DNA from: CAZOWW01 sp964583765
Lineage (GTDB): Bacteria; Actinomycetota; Actinomycetes; Actinomycetales; Kineosporiaceae
Assembly (NCBI GenBank): GCA_964583765.1
Contig: CAZOWW010000007.1
Location: 1-64,000, forward strand
DNA length: 64,000 bases
Reading direction: 5' to 3'
Shown here: positions 32,274 to 41,614 of the stretch, piece by piece
Numbering within the stretch: the stretch's first letter is position 1
Layout: every line of letters starts with the position of its first letter
The notes under the pieces: generated by a model
What the model was told of the DNA's origin: nothing
Databases searched by the model: none
What the model saw: only the letters and a program-made list of their open reading frames with translations
Program-made: the position numbers and the translations under genes

Positions 32274-34597
32274 TGAGCGCGCCGAACGTCGCCGTCACCG
32301 GGATCGGCCTGATCACCGGAGCCGGCGACGACGCCGAGAAGTGCTGGGCGGCCATCACGTCGGGGGTCACCGGCATCCGTGAGAACACCCTGTTCGACAC
32401 CACCGAGATCCTCACCGACTGGGCCGGCATGGTCACCAGCCCCCAGCCGGCGGACCAGGACCGCTGCTACAGCCTGGCCACCACCGCCCTGCGCGAGGCC
32501 CTGCACTCCAGCGGGATCGACCTGGACGCCGTCCCGCGCGAACGCGTGGCCCTGGTCGTGGGCAGCAGCCTGGGCGCGATGCCCACCCTGGAGGAGGTGC
32601 ACCGCAAGGTCGTGTCCACCGGCGTGCTGGACGCCCTGCCGGCCGCCACCTCCGGGGTCGCCAGCGTCGCGGACTTCCTGGCCGCCGAGTTCGACCTGCG
32701 CGGGCCACGCGTGGTGCTGTCCAACGCCTGCGCCGCCAGCTCCGTGGCCATCGGCTACGCGGCCGAGCTCCTGTGGCACGGGGACGTGGACTACGTGGTC
32801 TGCGGGGGCGTGGACCCCCTGGCCACGCTGTCCCACTTCGGGTTCACTGCGCTGGGCGCCCTGGACTCCGAGCCCTGCTCGCCGATGTCGGCCTCGGCCG
32901 GGCTGACCCTCGGCGAGGGCGCCGCCTTCATGATCATGGAGACCACGAGGTCGGCCGAGCAGCGGGCGGCCCGGGTGCTCGCCGAGGTCGGCGGTTACGG
33001 CCTGACCAGCGACGGGTACCACCAGACCGCCCCGGACCCGGGCGGCAAGGGCGCCTGCGCCGCGATGGCCGAGGCGCTGCGCACCGCCGACCTGACCCCG
33101 GCCGACGTGGACTACATCAACCTGCACGGCACCGGCACCCCCACCAACGACGCCGTCGAGCCGAAGGCCCTCAAGCTGCTCTTCGGGGCGGACTCGGTGC
33201 CGCCGGCCAGCTCCACGAAGTCGGTCGTGGGGCACACCCTCGGCGCGGCCGGGGCCGTGGAAGCGGTCTGCAGCGTCCTGGCGATCGACCGGGGCATGCT
33301 GCCGCCGACCATCAACACCCGTGGCGTGCAGGACCACTCGGGCCTGGACATCGTCCCGGACACCGGCCGGGACGCCAGCCCCTCGGTGGTGGTCACGAAC
33401 TCGTTCGCGTTCGGCGGCAACAACGCCTCGGTGGTGCTGACCGGCCCGGGGTACCGGACCGGACGCACCGCCGCCCCGGCCCGCGAGGTCGTAGTGACCG
33501 GGGTCGCCGGCCTGGCCGGCTCGGCGCCCGACACCGCCGCGCTGCTGGACGCCGTGGCGAGCCGGCAGGCCTGCTTCCGGTCCCGCGAGGAGGTTCCCGG
33601 GCTGGGTGAGGTGGTCGTGGGACGCGCAGACACCCGGCTGCTCGCCAAGAAGATCAATCCGGCCCGGGCCCGGCGGATGGACGCGATGAGCATCCTGGCC
33701 GCCTCGGCGGTCAACGACCTGTACGCCCGGCACGGCAAGCCCTCCCGGGCCGCGGCCGAGGAGACCGGGGTCATCTTCGCCACCGGCTACGGGCCGATCT
33801 CCTCGGTGCAGCAGTTCCACCGCGGGGTGCTGGACTCCGGGATCAGCGGCGGCAATCCGTTGATCTTCCCGAACACGGTGGTCAACGCCGCCGCCGGGCA
33901 CCTGGCCATGCTCAACCGGTACCGCGGCTACAACGCCACCATCGCCAACGGCGGGACCAGCTTCGTGCTCGCCCTGCAGCTGGCGGCCCGGGTGATCGCG
34001 CGCGGCGCGGCCGAACGGATCATGGTGGTGGCCGCGGACGAGTTCCCCGACCTGGCCGTGGCCACGAACGCGCACCTGCCCGGGTACGCGCGCACCGGGG
34101 TGGTCACCCCGTACGGGCGCACCGGCACCGTGATCAGCGAGGGCGCGGCCGCCGTGCTGCTGGAGTCGCCCGAGGCGGCCGAGGCGAACGGCGCGACCGT
34201 GCTGGCCCGCATCGGCGGCTTCGGGGCCTCCGGCGAGCCGGCCGGCCTGGGCCGGATCGGCGTCGACGGACAGGCCTGGGCGCGGGCGATGACCTCGGCG
34301 ATGGCCGAGGCCGGGGTGCAGGACGTGGACGCCGTGGTCGCGGCAGCCTCGGGCGTGCACCGGGTGGACAAGGCGGAGACCCGGGCCCTGGCCCTGGCCG
34401 GACTGTCCGGTGCCGCCGTGAGCGCCCCCAAGGAGCAGTTCGGGGAGACCTACGGCTGCGCCGGCGGCCTCGGGCTGGTCGCCGCCCTCGGTGCCCGGAC
34501 CCCCCTGGTCGGGGCCGAGCGGTCCTCGACTCTGTTGCTGTCCTCCTTCGCCTACGGCGGCAGCTACGCCGCGACCGTGCTGGAGGTGGGGGCATGA
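32273..34597 (+). CDS. Fused ketosynthase-chain length factor (KS-CLF)
   Basis: A 774-residue protein of two tandem thiolase-fold domains. Domain 1 (~1-400) is an active ketosynthase: nucleophile C153 in SNACAASS, H285 in HGTGTPTND and H321 in KSVVGHTLGAAG. Domain 2 (~405-774) has the same fold, but the nucleophile site reads ATIANGGTSF and no HGTGT motif is present, so it is a CLF-like partner. KS and CLF are normally separate, translationally coupled proteins; here they form one chain. It would condense malonyl units iteratively on the starter, with domain 2 setting chain length. Confidence 0.9.
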   Translation: MSAPNVAVTGIGLITGAGDDAEKCWAAITSGVTGIRENTLFDTTEILTDWAGMVTSPQPADQDRCYSLATTALREALHSSGIDLDAVPRERVALVVGSSLGAMPTLEEVHRKVVSTGVLDALPAATSGVASVADFLAAEFDLRGPRVVLSNACAASSVAIGYAAELLWHGDVDYVVCGGVDPLATLSHFGFTALGALDSEPCSPMSASAGLTLGEGAAFMIMETTRSAEQRAARVLAEVGGYGLTSDGYHQTAPDPGGKGACAAMAEALRTADLTPADVDYINLHGTGTPTNDAVEPKALKLLFGADSVPPASSTKSVVGHTLGAAGAVEAVCSVLAIDRGMLPPTINTRGVQDHSGLDIVPDTGRDASPSVVVTNSFAFGGNNASVVLTGPGYRTGRTAAPAREVVVTGVAGLAGSAPDTAALLDAVASRQACFRSREEVPGLGEVVVGRADTRLLAKKINPARARRMDAMSILAASAVNDLYARHGKPSRAAAEETGVIFATGYGPISSVQQFHRGVLDSGISGGNPLIFPNTVVNAAAGHLAMLNRYRGYNATIANGGTSFVLALQLAARVIARGAAERIMVVAADEFPDLAVATNAHLPGYARTGVVTPYGRTGTVISEGAAAVLLESPEAAEANGATVLARIGGFGASGEPAGLGRIGVDGQAWARAMTSAMAEAGVQDVDAVVAAASGVHRVDKAETRALALAGLSGAAVSAPKEQFGETYGCAGGLGLVAALGARTPLVGAERSSTLLLSSFAYGGSYAATVLEVGA

Positions 34598-35274
34598 GCA
34601 CCCCGACGCGCCAGGGCCCGGTCGCCCTGGTGCCCACCCCCCGGGGCGCACCGGCCCGGCCGGACCCGCACACCCTGGACGTCCTGATCTCCCTGCGCAG
34701 CCACACCCCGCGGGACGCGATGGGCAACCCGCTCTCCGCGGCCGGGCGGTACCTGGTCACCCAGGCCGCCGGTGCCCTGTACGGGACGGACCAGCGCACC
34801 GCCCCGGTCCAGGACCAGCACCGGCGCTGGGGCTGGCCCGACCGAGGCGTGCACGCCTCGGTGGCGCACTGCGGGGGCCTCGGCGTGGTGGCGCTCTCGG
34901 GCGGGCCCCGGGTGGGGGTGGACCTGCAGGACGAGCGGGTCCGCCCGCTGGCCATGGCCTGGCTCGGGGAGCTGCTGGGCTTCCCCGAGGGGGTGCCGGC
35001 GTCCCTGCGGGACTTCGCCGAGTCCGAGGCGCTGATCAAGGTCTCGCACCTGACCAAGGAGACCTTCGCCGGGGTCAGGCTGCCCCTGTGGCGGGCCGGC
35101 TGGCGCCGGGCCGCCTGCGGCTACCAGCTGCTGAGCACCCGGCTGGGCGACGGCAGCCACCTGGCCCTGGCCTGTGAGGACACCCCCACCGTGCGCTGGT
35201 GGACCTCCCGGGACGGCGCCCGGCCCCGCCGGGTGCTGGACCCGGGCCTGCTCGGCACCGGACAGGAGGCGTGA
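34594..35274 (+). CDS. Sfp-type 4'-phosphopantetheinyl transferase
   Basis: A 226-residue enzyme that converts apo-ACPs to holo form. The magnesium-binding motif is VGVDLQDER (family GvDlE) and the second motif is FAESEALIKV (family W/F-..KEA..K). VHASVAHCGGLGVVAL is the expected upstream segment. It is shorter and more divergent than Sfp itself. Overlaps on both sides (ATGA, TGATGA) put it firmly in the operon. A dedicated transferase fits two cluster-specific carrier proteins. Confidence 0.85.
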   Translation: MSTPTRQGPVALVPTPRGAPARPDPHTLDVLISLRSHTPRDAMGNPLSAAGRYLVTQAAGALYGTDQRTAPVQDQHRRWGWPDRGVHASVAHCGGLGVVALSGGPRVGVDLQDERVRPLAMAWLGELLGFPEGVPASLRDFAESEALIKVSHLTKETFAGVRLPLWRAGWRRAACGYQLLSTRLGDGSHLALACEDTPTVRWWTSRDGARPRRVLDPGLLGTGQEA

Positions 35275-36635
35275 TGAGCACCCAGGCCATCGCCGTCACC
35301 CGGCCTCGTCCCCGGCCGGCCCGCGCGGGCGGACCGGGGTACGTGCGGGAGATCTCCCAGATCGAGCGGGCGTACCTGATCGCGGCGATGCAGGGCGCCA
35401 GCCCGCTGATCCAGACCGTGGTCGAGGGGCCGGGGACCCTCGACCACCAGGCCCTGGTCGAGGCGGTCGAGGTGGCCACCCGGGCGAACCCCGGGCTGGC
35501 CGTGACCCGTTACAGCAAGGTCTGGCGCGGCGGCGGCCCGGTTCCCCCGGTCGTCGTCGACCCGCACCGGACGCCCGGCGCGGGGGACCGGACATCCGGT
35601 GCGGAGAACCCGGCCCTCGGCGCCGAGAACGGGGAGACCGGGGACGGGGAGTTCGACGCCCCGTTCTTCCACCGCCCGATCGACGTGGCGTCCGGGCCGA
35701 TCTGCGAGGTGGGGCTGTTCCCCGGGGAGCGGACGCGGGTGGTGTTCCGGGTCAGCCACATCGCCACGGACGGGCGCGGCCTGCAGCAGTGGATGGCCGA
35801 CATCTTCCGGGTGCTGCGCCACGAGGAACCGGTGGGGGCGCCGTCCACGGTGGACGACACGCACTTCCTGGCCCTGGCCGGCCCGGCCCGGCCCGCCCCC
35901 GGGGCCTCCGGCACCGACCAGGACCCGTCGGACACCCTGGCCACCAGCTTCGCCTCGATCCTGAACCCCGCCGGCGCCCCGGCTCCGGACCTCACCCCGG
36001 AACCGGCGCTGTGGGTGCGCCGCTTCCTGCCGATGCAGGCCTCGGCGATGACCGCCCGGATCGCCGCGGGGGTCTCCCGGCACCTGCGCGGGGACGCCGG
36101 ACGCATGATCGTTCCGGTGGACCTGCGCCGGCACGACCGGTCGGTGCGCTCCACGGCGAACCTCAGCGCGCAGCTGCTGCTGGACGTGCGCCGGGAGGAC
36201 TCCTGGCGCCGGCTGCACCTGGAGCTCCTGGGCGCGCTCAAGCGCAAGCGGGAGGTCGAGCTGCTGGGCCGGGACTTCCGGCGCACCAACCCCTTCGCCA
36301 ACACCCTGGACGACTGCTGCGGGCCACGGGACAGCCGGTTCGCCTGCAGCATGATCGTCTCCGACCACGGCCAGGTGGACCTGGACCGGTTCCGCACCGG
36401 GGAGTTCACCCCGGACCGCTTCTACACGTTGCCGATGTTGGTCCCCTACGCGGAGATGTTCATCAGCTCCTGCCAGACCCGGCACGGCATCGAGCTGACC
36501 CTGTCCTGCCGCCGCCGCGAGGGCGCCCGCGACGCCGCCGAGGCGATCCTCGACGACGTCGAACGGCTGGTCACCGACGCGGCCACGACCGGCGCCCCGG
36601 CCAGCTCCCCCGTCCCGCCCCGTCCCACCACCTGA
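35274..36635 (+). CDS. Condensation/PapA-like acyltransferase
   Basis: A 453-residue stand-alone enzyme of the CoA-dependent acyltransferase superfamily. The catalytic HxxxDG is intact in RVSHIATDGRGLQQWMAD. The C-terminal half has IVPVDLRRHDRSVRSTANLS, like the PapA/WS-DGAT 'vpvdLR' motif. It opens EISQIERAYLIAAMQGASPL. It could transfer the finished acyl chain to an amine, either the diaminopropionate or the peptide, or add another group. It therefore competes with the GNAT protein as the joining enzyme. Confidence 0.8.
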   Translation: MSTQAIAVTRPRPRPARAGGPGYVREISQIERAYLIAAMQGASPLIQTVVEGPGTLDHQALVEAVEVATRANPGLAVTRYSKVWRGGGPVPPVVVDPHRTPGAGDRTSGAENPALGAENGETGDGEFDAPFFHRPIDVASGPICEVGLFPGERTRVVFRVSHIATDGRGLQQWMADIFRVLRHEEPVGAPSTVDDTHFLALAGPARPAPGASGTDQDPSDTLATSFASILNPAGAPAPDLTPEPALWVRRFLPMQASAMTARIAAGVSRHLRGDAGRMIVPVDLRRHDRSVRSTANLSAQLLLDVRREDSWRRLHLELLGALKRKREVELLGRDFRRTNPFANTLDDCCGPRDSRFACSMIVSDHGQVDLDRFRTGEFTPDRFYTLPMLVPYAEMFISSCQTRHGIELTLSCRRREGARDAAEAILDDVERLVTDAATTGAPASSPVPPRPTT

Positions 36636-36644
36636 GGACCCGCC

Positions 36645-38399
36645 ATGACCACCGTCGAGACCACCCCCCGTGCCGGCGACGACGTCGGCGCCTCCCCCCA
36701 CGTCCCCGTGCCGCTCGCCCCGGCCGCCACGACCGCCCTGAGCGGCACGACCATCCCGACGAGCACAACCCCGACCGGGGCACCGGCCCTGCCCTCGCCC
36801 CGCACCGCGCCGGCCGAGACCGACCGGACGTCCGCCGCGGCTCCCGCGCAGGCACCGGCCGAGGCCACCGGGACAGGCGCCCAGGACCCGGGGCAGGCCC
36901 CCGCGTCCCCGCCGGCCCGCGGTGGCGGCCCGAACGCGGCCACGGTGGTGGTCGCGGTCGCCGGCTCGCTGCTGGCCCTGATCGACACCACCGTCGTCAA
37001 CGTCTCGCTGAACGCCACCTCGGCCCGGTTCGGGGCCCTGGACCGGGTGCAGTGGGTGGTCACCGCCTACCTGCTGGCCCTGGCCGCGACCATGCCGACC
37101 ACGGCCTGGCTGACCGGCCGATTCGGGGCCAAGCGGGTCTTCGCCGGGTCCACCGCGCTGTTCGCGGCCGGATCGGCCCTCTGCGCGCTGAGCCCGACCT
37201 TGGTCGCCCTGATCGGCGGGCGGGTCGTGGCCGGGGCCGCGGCCGGGGTGCTCACCCCCGCCGCGACGATCCTGCTCACCCGCGGGGTGCCCCGCGAACA
37301 GCTGGGCCGGGTGCAGGCGCTGAACGGTTCGGTCATGCTGATCGGCCCGCTGCTGGGCCCGACCGTCGGTGGCCTGCTGATCCAGAACTTCGGCTGGCCG
37401 GCCATCTACTGGGTGAATGTCCCGTTCTGCGCGCTGATGCTCGCGGTGACCGCCCGCGGGGTGGCCCCGGACCCGGCCGAGGCCCGCGCCCGGCGTCGCC
37501 TGGACGTGGTGGGTCTGGTGACCGGGTCGGCGACGACCGTCTCCGCGGTCCTGGCGATCAAGGCCTTCGCCTCGGGTGCGTCCCTGCTCTCCGTGGACGT
37601 GCTGATCCCGCTGGGTGTCTCGGTGCTGTGCGGGGTGGGCTTCGTGGTCCGCGAGCTGCGTGCGCGCACCCCGCTGCTGGACCTGCGCCTGTACGCGCAC
37701 CCCGTCTACAGCTGGGCCAGCCTGAACGTGTTCTTCCTCGGGTTCATCCTGTACGGCCCCATGGTGATCATCCCGCTGTACTTCCAGGCGGCCCGCGGGG
37801 AGTCCCCGGTCACCACCGGGCTGCTCCTGTCGACCGCGGGGGTCGGCGTGGTCATCTCGGGACTGACCTCCCGGAAGATCATGAAGCGATTCAGTGGCGG
37901 GATGATCATGATGTGCGGCATCTCGATGACCGTGGCCGCGACCGTGCCGTTGACCATGCTGCGGGCGGACACCTCGTACCTGCTGCTGTGCGCGAGCCTG
38001 GTGGTCCGCGGGGCGGGCATCGGCCTGACCGTGGTGCCGGCGATGACCCGGGCGTTCGAGTCGATCCCGGCCCGCTCGATCCCGGACGCGTCCCCCCAGC
38101 TGAACCTGCTGCAGCGGATCGGCGGCGCCGCGGCCACCGCGCTGATCAGCGTGATCCTGCACCGGCAGGCGGTGGCCCACCACGGCCTGGTGCCCGCCAC
38201 GTTCGCCCGGACCTGCGTGTGGGTGCTGGTCACCACCGCGATCACGCTGCTCCCGGCGTTCGCCCTGGCGCTGGCCGAGCGGCGGGCCCGTGCCCGGCGT
38301 CGGCAGGACGGACCGGACGGCGTGCCCCGGGAGCAGGCCGGCGCACAAGAACAATCGAGTGCCCAGGACCAGCCCCGGGCGCAGGAGCCGGCCCGGTAG
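36645..38399 (+). CDS. MFS exporter, DHA2 (EmrB/QacA) type
   Basis: A 584-residue membrane protein with about 14 predicted helices after an ~95-residue Ala/Thr/Pro-rich cytoplasmic start. Family features are LLALIDTTVVNVSLNA in TM1, TAYLLALAATMPTTAWLTGR (motif A region) and VLTPAATILLTRGVPREQLG. The C-terminal ~35 residues are Gln/Ala-rich. It is the last gene before a new promoter in front of LanKC and a second export route beside the ABC transporter. Confidence 0.9.
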   Translation: MTTVETTPRAGDDVGASPHVPVPLAPAATTALSGTTIPTSTTPTGAPALPSPRTAPAETDRTSAAAPAQAPAEATGTGAQDPGQAPASPPARGGGPNAATVVVAVAGSLLALIDTTVVNVSLNATSARFGALDRVQWVVTAYLLALAATMPTTAWLTGRFGAKRVFAGSTALFAAGSALCALSPTLVALIGGRVVAGAAAGVLTPAATILLTRGVPREQLGRVQALNGSVMLIGPLLGPTVGGLLIQNFGWPAIYWVNVPFCALMLAVTARGVAPDPAEARARRRLDVVGLVTGSATTVSAVLAIKAFASGASLLSVDVLIPLGVSVLCGVGFVVRELRARTPLLDLRLYAHPVYSWASLNVFFLGFILYGPMVIIPLYFQAARGESPVTTGLLLSTAGVGVVISGLTSRKIMKRFSGGMIMMCGISMTVAATVPLTMLRADTSYLLLCASLVVRGAGIGLTVVPAMTRAFESIPARSIPDASPQLNLLQRIGGAAATALISVILHRQAVAHHGLVPATFARTCVWVLVTTAITLLPAFALALAERRARARRRQDGPDGVPREQAGAQEQSSAQDQPRAQEPAR

Positions 38400-38590
38400 G
38401 TCGAGCCCTGGACGCGGGGTGCCACGAGCTCGGCAGCAGCCGGGCCGGACACAGGACCGGTGAACCGGCACAGGCCCGGTGGACCCGGACGGCGAGGGGA
38501 ACAGCTCGGAACAGCCCGGAACGGCGGGGACCGGTGCGTCACGGACGTACCGGTCCGCCGAACCGCACACCGGACGGAACCGGACGGCCC

Positions 38591-38596
38591 TAGATT
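38591..38596 (+). promoter_or_regulatory. -10 element for a leaderless lanKC transcript
   Basis: TAGATT matches TANNNT and lies 6 nt before the GTG start at 38603, so the mRNA would begin at the start codon. No good -35 is seen at the expected distance and no ribosome-binding site precedes the GTG. Both points fit a leaderless message. Confidence 0.5.
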
Positions 38597-38602
38597 CACC
38601 GC

Positions 38603-41425
38603 GTGGATCAGCGGTACCTGCAGTTGGCGGTGCTCCCCGGGCCCTTCTTCGATGTCCCCTGGACCGCGGGGTCCCCGCTGCTGGACGAGGAGATGCTCCC
38701 GGCCGCACGGACCGAGGCCGCCGGCTGGCAGCGCGCCGAGCAGGGACCGTGGCTGGTGCTGTACCCGCAGGCGGAGGGCCCGCAGCTGGCGGCGCAGGGC
38801 TGGAAGGTGCACGTGGCCGCCCTGCCCGCCCACGCCGGGGAGGTCGTGGACCTGTGCTGGCGGGTGTGCCGGGAGCTGGCGGTGCCGTTCAAGGCGCTGC
38901 GCAGCCGGGGGCTGGTGCTGGCCTCGCAGCTGAAGTACGCGGCGCCCTCGGGCAGCGGCAAGGTGGTGACCTGTTACCCGGATCCCGACCTGCTGGAGCC
39001 GCTGACCGAGCGGCTCGCCGCGGTGCTGCACGGGCGGCCCGCTCCCCGGGTACTCGGTGAGCTCGCGGTGCCCGGGGCTCCGGTGTTCCTGCGGTACGGC
39101 GCGTTCCGGGAACGGTGGACCACCGGTGCGGACGGGCACGTGGTGCCGGCCGTGGAGCTCGACGGGGCGTCGGTGCCGGACGTGCGGGGACGCCGCACGG
39201 ACGCCCGGGACACGGACCCGCCCTACGTGAGGCGGCTGCGCGAAGCCGCACGGTCCGCCGAGGCCGCCCACGTGCTCGACGTCAGCGACGTCCGCCTGGT
39301 GCACCGGTCCAACGCGGGGGGCGTCTACCGGGCCCGGCGCCCGGACGGCACCGTGGTGCTGCTGAAGGAGGCCAGGCACCACGCGGGCCTGGACATCGAC
39401 GGCACCGATGCGTGCACCCGTCTGCGGCACGAACTGGCTGCCCTCGAGCGGCTCGCGGGCAGCGGGGCGACCCCCGAACCGGTGGAGTACCTGGTGGTCG
39501 GGGACAGCGACTTCCTGGTGAGCGAGTGGATCGAGGGCGTGTCGTTGGGCGGTTCCCTGACCCGCAGGCACCCGCTGATCCGCCCCGAGCTGGACGGGCA
39601 CCGGGACGGGGCGGACTACCTGTCCTGGGTGTCCCAGGTGATGGAGCGGTCCCGGCAGGCGCTGGACGTGCTCCACTCCCGCGGGGTGGTGCACCGCGAC
39701 GTGCAGCCGGCGAACCTGATCGAGTCCCAGGACCGCGTCGTGCTGGTCGACCTGGAGTCCTGCGCGATCGACGGCCACGGGGTCACCCGCGGGGTGGCCA
39801 CCCCGGGGTTCAGCGTGGACGCGGCCGGGGCCGTGGACCCGGCCGCGGACCTGCGCAGCTTGGACCGGGTGCGTGCGATGCTCGTCAACCCGCTCACCCC
39901 GGTGCTGCACCACCGGCCCGACCTGGAGGACCAGCTGTGGCGGGTGGGGCTGGCCGACCTCGGCGTCCCGCCGACCGTCCAGCCGGTCGGGGCCCGGACC
40001 GTGACCCCGCACGAACCGTCGATCCCCTCGGCGAACGGACTCCCCCGGGCGTCGCGAACGTCTCCGAACTGCGGGAACCCGGTGGTGCCCGAGGCCGCCG
40101 ATCTGGCCCGCGGGATCGCGGGATCGGCCACGCCGGAGCGCACCGACCGGCTGTTCCCCGGGGACGTCGAGCAGTTCTCCTGCCCCCGCGGCGGACTGGG
40201 GCTGCTGCACGGGGCGGCCGGGACGCTGCTGGCCCTGGACCGGTGCGGCCAGCCTCGGGAGGTCGCCTGGACGCACTGGCTGGCCACCGCGGCCCGGGCG
40301 AACGGCCCGTTCCCGCGGGGAGCGGGCTCCGGGGCCGAGGGCGTGGCCTGGGCCCTGGCCCGGCTCGGGGACCGGGCCGCGGCCGCCGAGGTCGTGGACC
40401 GGTTCGTCCTGGGCGCCGAGGCCGGGGCACCGGCCGACCTGCCCTGGTGGCGTCACGGCCTGGCCGGACGTGCCGTGCTGCTGGCCGAACTGGCGGACCG
40501 GCTCGAACGCCCGGTGTTGAGGGCCCTGGCCGCCGGGGCGGCCGCGGACCTGGCCCGAGCTCCTGCGGATGGGGCCGAACCCGCGGGGTACCGGCCGGGC
40601 CTGGTGGACGGCTGGGCCGGGGTCGGCCTGGCCCTGCTCACCCTGCACGAACGGCACGGCCTGCTCAGCGCCCCCGAGGCCCTGGGCGCCGCGCGGACGG
40701 CCCTGCACCGGGAGCTCCGGCGGGCACAGTGGACCGGCGATTGCCTGCTCATGCTGGAGGACACCTCGGTGCTGCCCTACCTGGGTCGGGGAAGCGCGGC
40801 CACCGGGCTGCTGGCCGCACGGCTGCTCGAAGGAGATCGGGACAGGGCCGAATGGCACGACGGGGCCGGGGCTCAAGACGGGGGCGGGGATCGGGACGGG
40901 GGCGGGGATCGGGACGGGGATGGCGTTCCGCGGGAGCACGCACTGTTGACCCGGATCGTCGCCGGGGTGCGGGCGAGCTGCGCCCGGCCGGTGTCGATCT
41001 TCGGGGGGCTGCTGTCCGGACGCGCCGGTCTGGCGTGCGTGCTGGATGCCCTCAGCCCGGACGGTCACCCCATGGTCGCCGAGCACCGGCGCCGGCTGTC
41101 CTGGTACACCCTGCGCCGGGAACACACCCGGCCCCGGGAGTGCTGCCCACCCCCGACCGGCCCCGGCTCACCGGACCCGGAGGCCGCCGGGCCGACGTCC
41201 CCGCAGGCGCGGGCAGAGGACGGCGGTCTGCTCGCCCTGGGCGACCACCACCTGCGCTGCTCGTGCGACCTGGCGACCGGATCGGCCGGGCTGCTCGTGG
41301 CCCTGGCCGCGGACCCCGGAACCGCTCTGGGCGACCTGCTGGGGCTGGTCACGTCCGTCCCCAGTGAGCAGCCGGCCGCGACCCCGTTCACGCCGCGAAC
41401 CCCGGCGACCACCCGGCTCCGGTAG
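38603..41425 (+). CDS. lanKC: Class III lanthipeptide synthetase LanKC
   Basis: A 940-residue three-domain enzyme. The lyase domain is ~1-225. The kinase domain is ~230-500, with Lys255 in VVLLKEARHH, catalytic loop HRDVQPANLI (H364-R-D366, N371) and VDLESC with D383 in place of DFG. The LanC-like cyclase is ~510-940 (LGLLHGAAGTLLALDRCG, DGWAGVGLALLTLHERHG, CSCDLATGSAGLLVALA). The class I/IV zinc-ligand motif CHG is not seen, which marks class III rather than LanL. It phosphorylates Ser/Thr, eliminates phosphate and forms lanthionine or labionin rings in the precursor encoded 190 bp downstream. A Gly/Asp-rich repeat insert lies near residue 755-775. Confidence 0.92.
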   Translation: MDQRYLQLAVLPGPFFDVPWTAGSPLLDEEMLPAARTEAAGWQRAEQGPWLVLYPQAEGPQLAAQGWKVHVAALPAHAGEVVDLCWRVCRELAVPFKALRSRGLVLASQLKYAAPSGSGKVVTCYPDPDLLEPLTERLAAVLHGRPAPRVLGELAVPGAPVFLRYGAFRERWTTGADGHVVPAVELDGASVPDVRGRRTDARDTDPPYVRRLREAARSAEAAHVLDVSDVRLVHRSNAGGVYRARRPDGTVVLLKEARHHAGLDIDGTDACTRLRHELAALERLAGSGATPEPVEYLVVGDSDFLVSEWIEGVSLGGSLTRRHPLIRPELDGHRDGADYLSWVSQVMERSRQALDVLHSRGVVHRDVQPANLIESQDRVVLVDLESCAIDGHGVTRGVATPGFSVDAAGAVDPAADLRSLDRVRAMLVNPLTPVLHHRPDLEDQLWRVGLADLGVPPTVQPVGARTVTPHEPSIPSANGLPRASRTSPNCGNPVVPEAADLARGIAGSATPERTDRLFPGDVEQFSCPRGGLGLLHGAAGTLLALDRCGQPREVAWTHWLATAARANGPFPRGAGSGAEGVAWALARLGDRAAAAEVVDRFVLGAEAGAPADLPWWRHGLAGRAVLLAELADRLERPVLRALAAGAAADLARAPADGAEPAGYRPGLVDGWAGVGLALLTLHERHGLLSAPEALGAARTALHRELRRAQWTGDCLLMLEDTSVLPYLGRGSAATGLLAARLLEGDRDRAEWHDGAGAQDGGGDRDGGGDRDGDGVPREHALLTRIVAGVRASCARPVSIFGGLLSGRAGLACVLDALSPDGHPMVAEHRRRLSWYTLRREHTRPRECCPPPTGPGSPDPEAAGPTSPQARAEDGGLLALGDHHLRCSCDLATGSAGLLVALAADPGTALGDLLGLVTSVPSEQPAATPFTPRTPATTRLR

Positions 41426-41522
41426 CGCTGCGGGGTCGCCGACCCGTCGGAAATCACTGTCCGCAGCGGGACGCAGCCCTCGACCAGCAGATGTCCTGCG
41501 GGATTCCTGAGGTTTGTCATGT

Positions 41523-41538
41523 CGCTGTGGTGACAGCG
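41523..41538 (+). promoter_or_regulatory. Short inverted repeat between lanKC and the precursor gene
   Basis: CGCTGT and ACAGCG flank a 4-nt loop (GGTG), about 76 bp before the precursor start. It may be a regulator site or a weak hairpin that adjusts synthetase versus precursor transcript levels. Confidence 0.3.
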
Positions 41539-41614
41539 CCTTCTACTGCCGTGACGCCGATTCCGGGAAGGTATTCATCACACGCAGGAACCTTCCTCGG
41601 GACGGAGAACCACG

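Noticed and set aside
40860..40925. GGGGCGGGGATCGGGAC tandem repeat in lanKC as a possible regulatory element
   Set aside because: It is an in-frame Gly/Asp/Arg-rich repeat within the cyclase domain and most likely a loop expansion by slippage.
35121..41125. Very long open frames (over 1100 codons) on the minus strand and in alternate plus frames across the MFS, condensation and LanKC genes
   Set aside because: They are Gly/Arg/Pro/His-rich shadows produced by high-GC codon bias opposite genes with clear domains and motifs.
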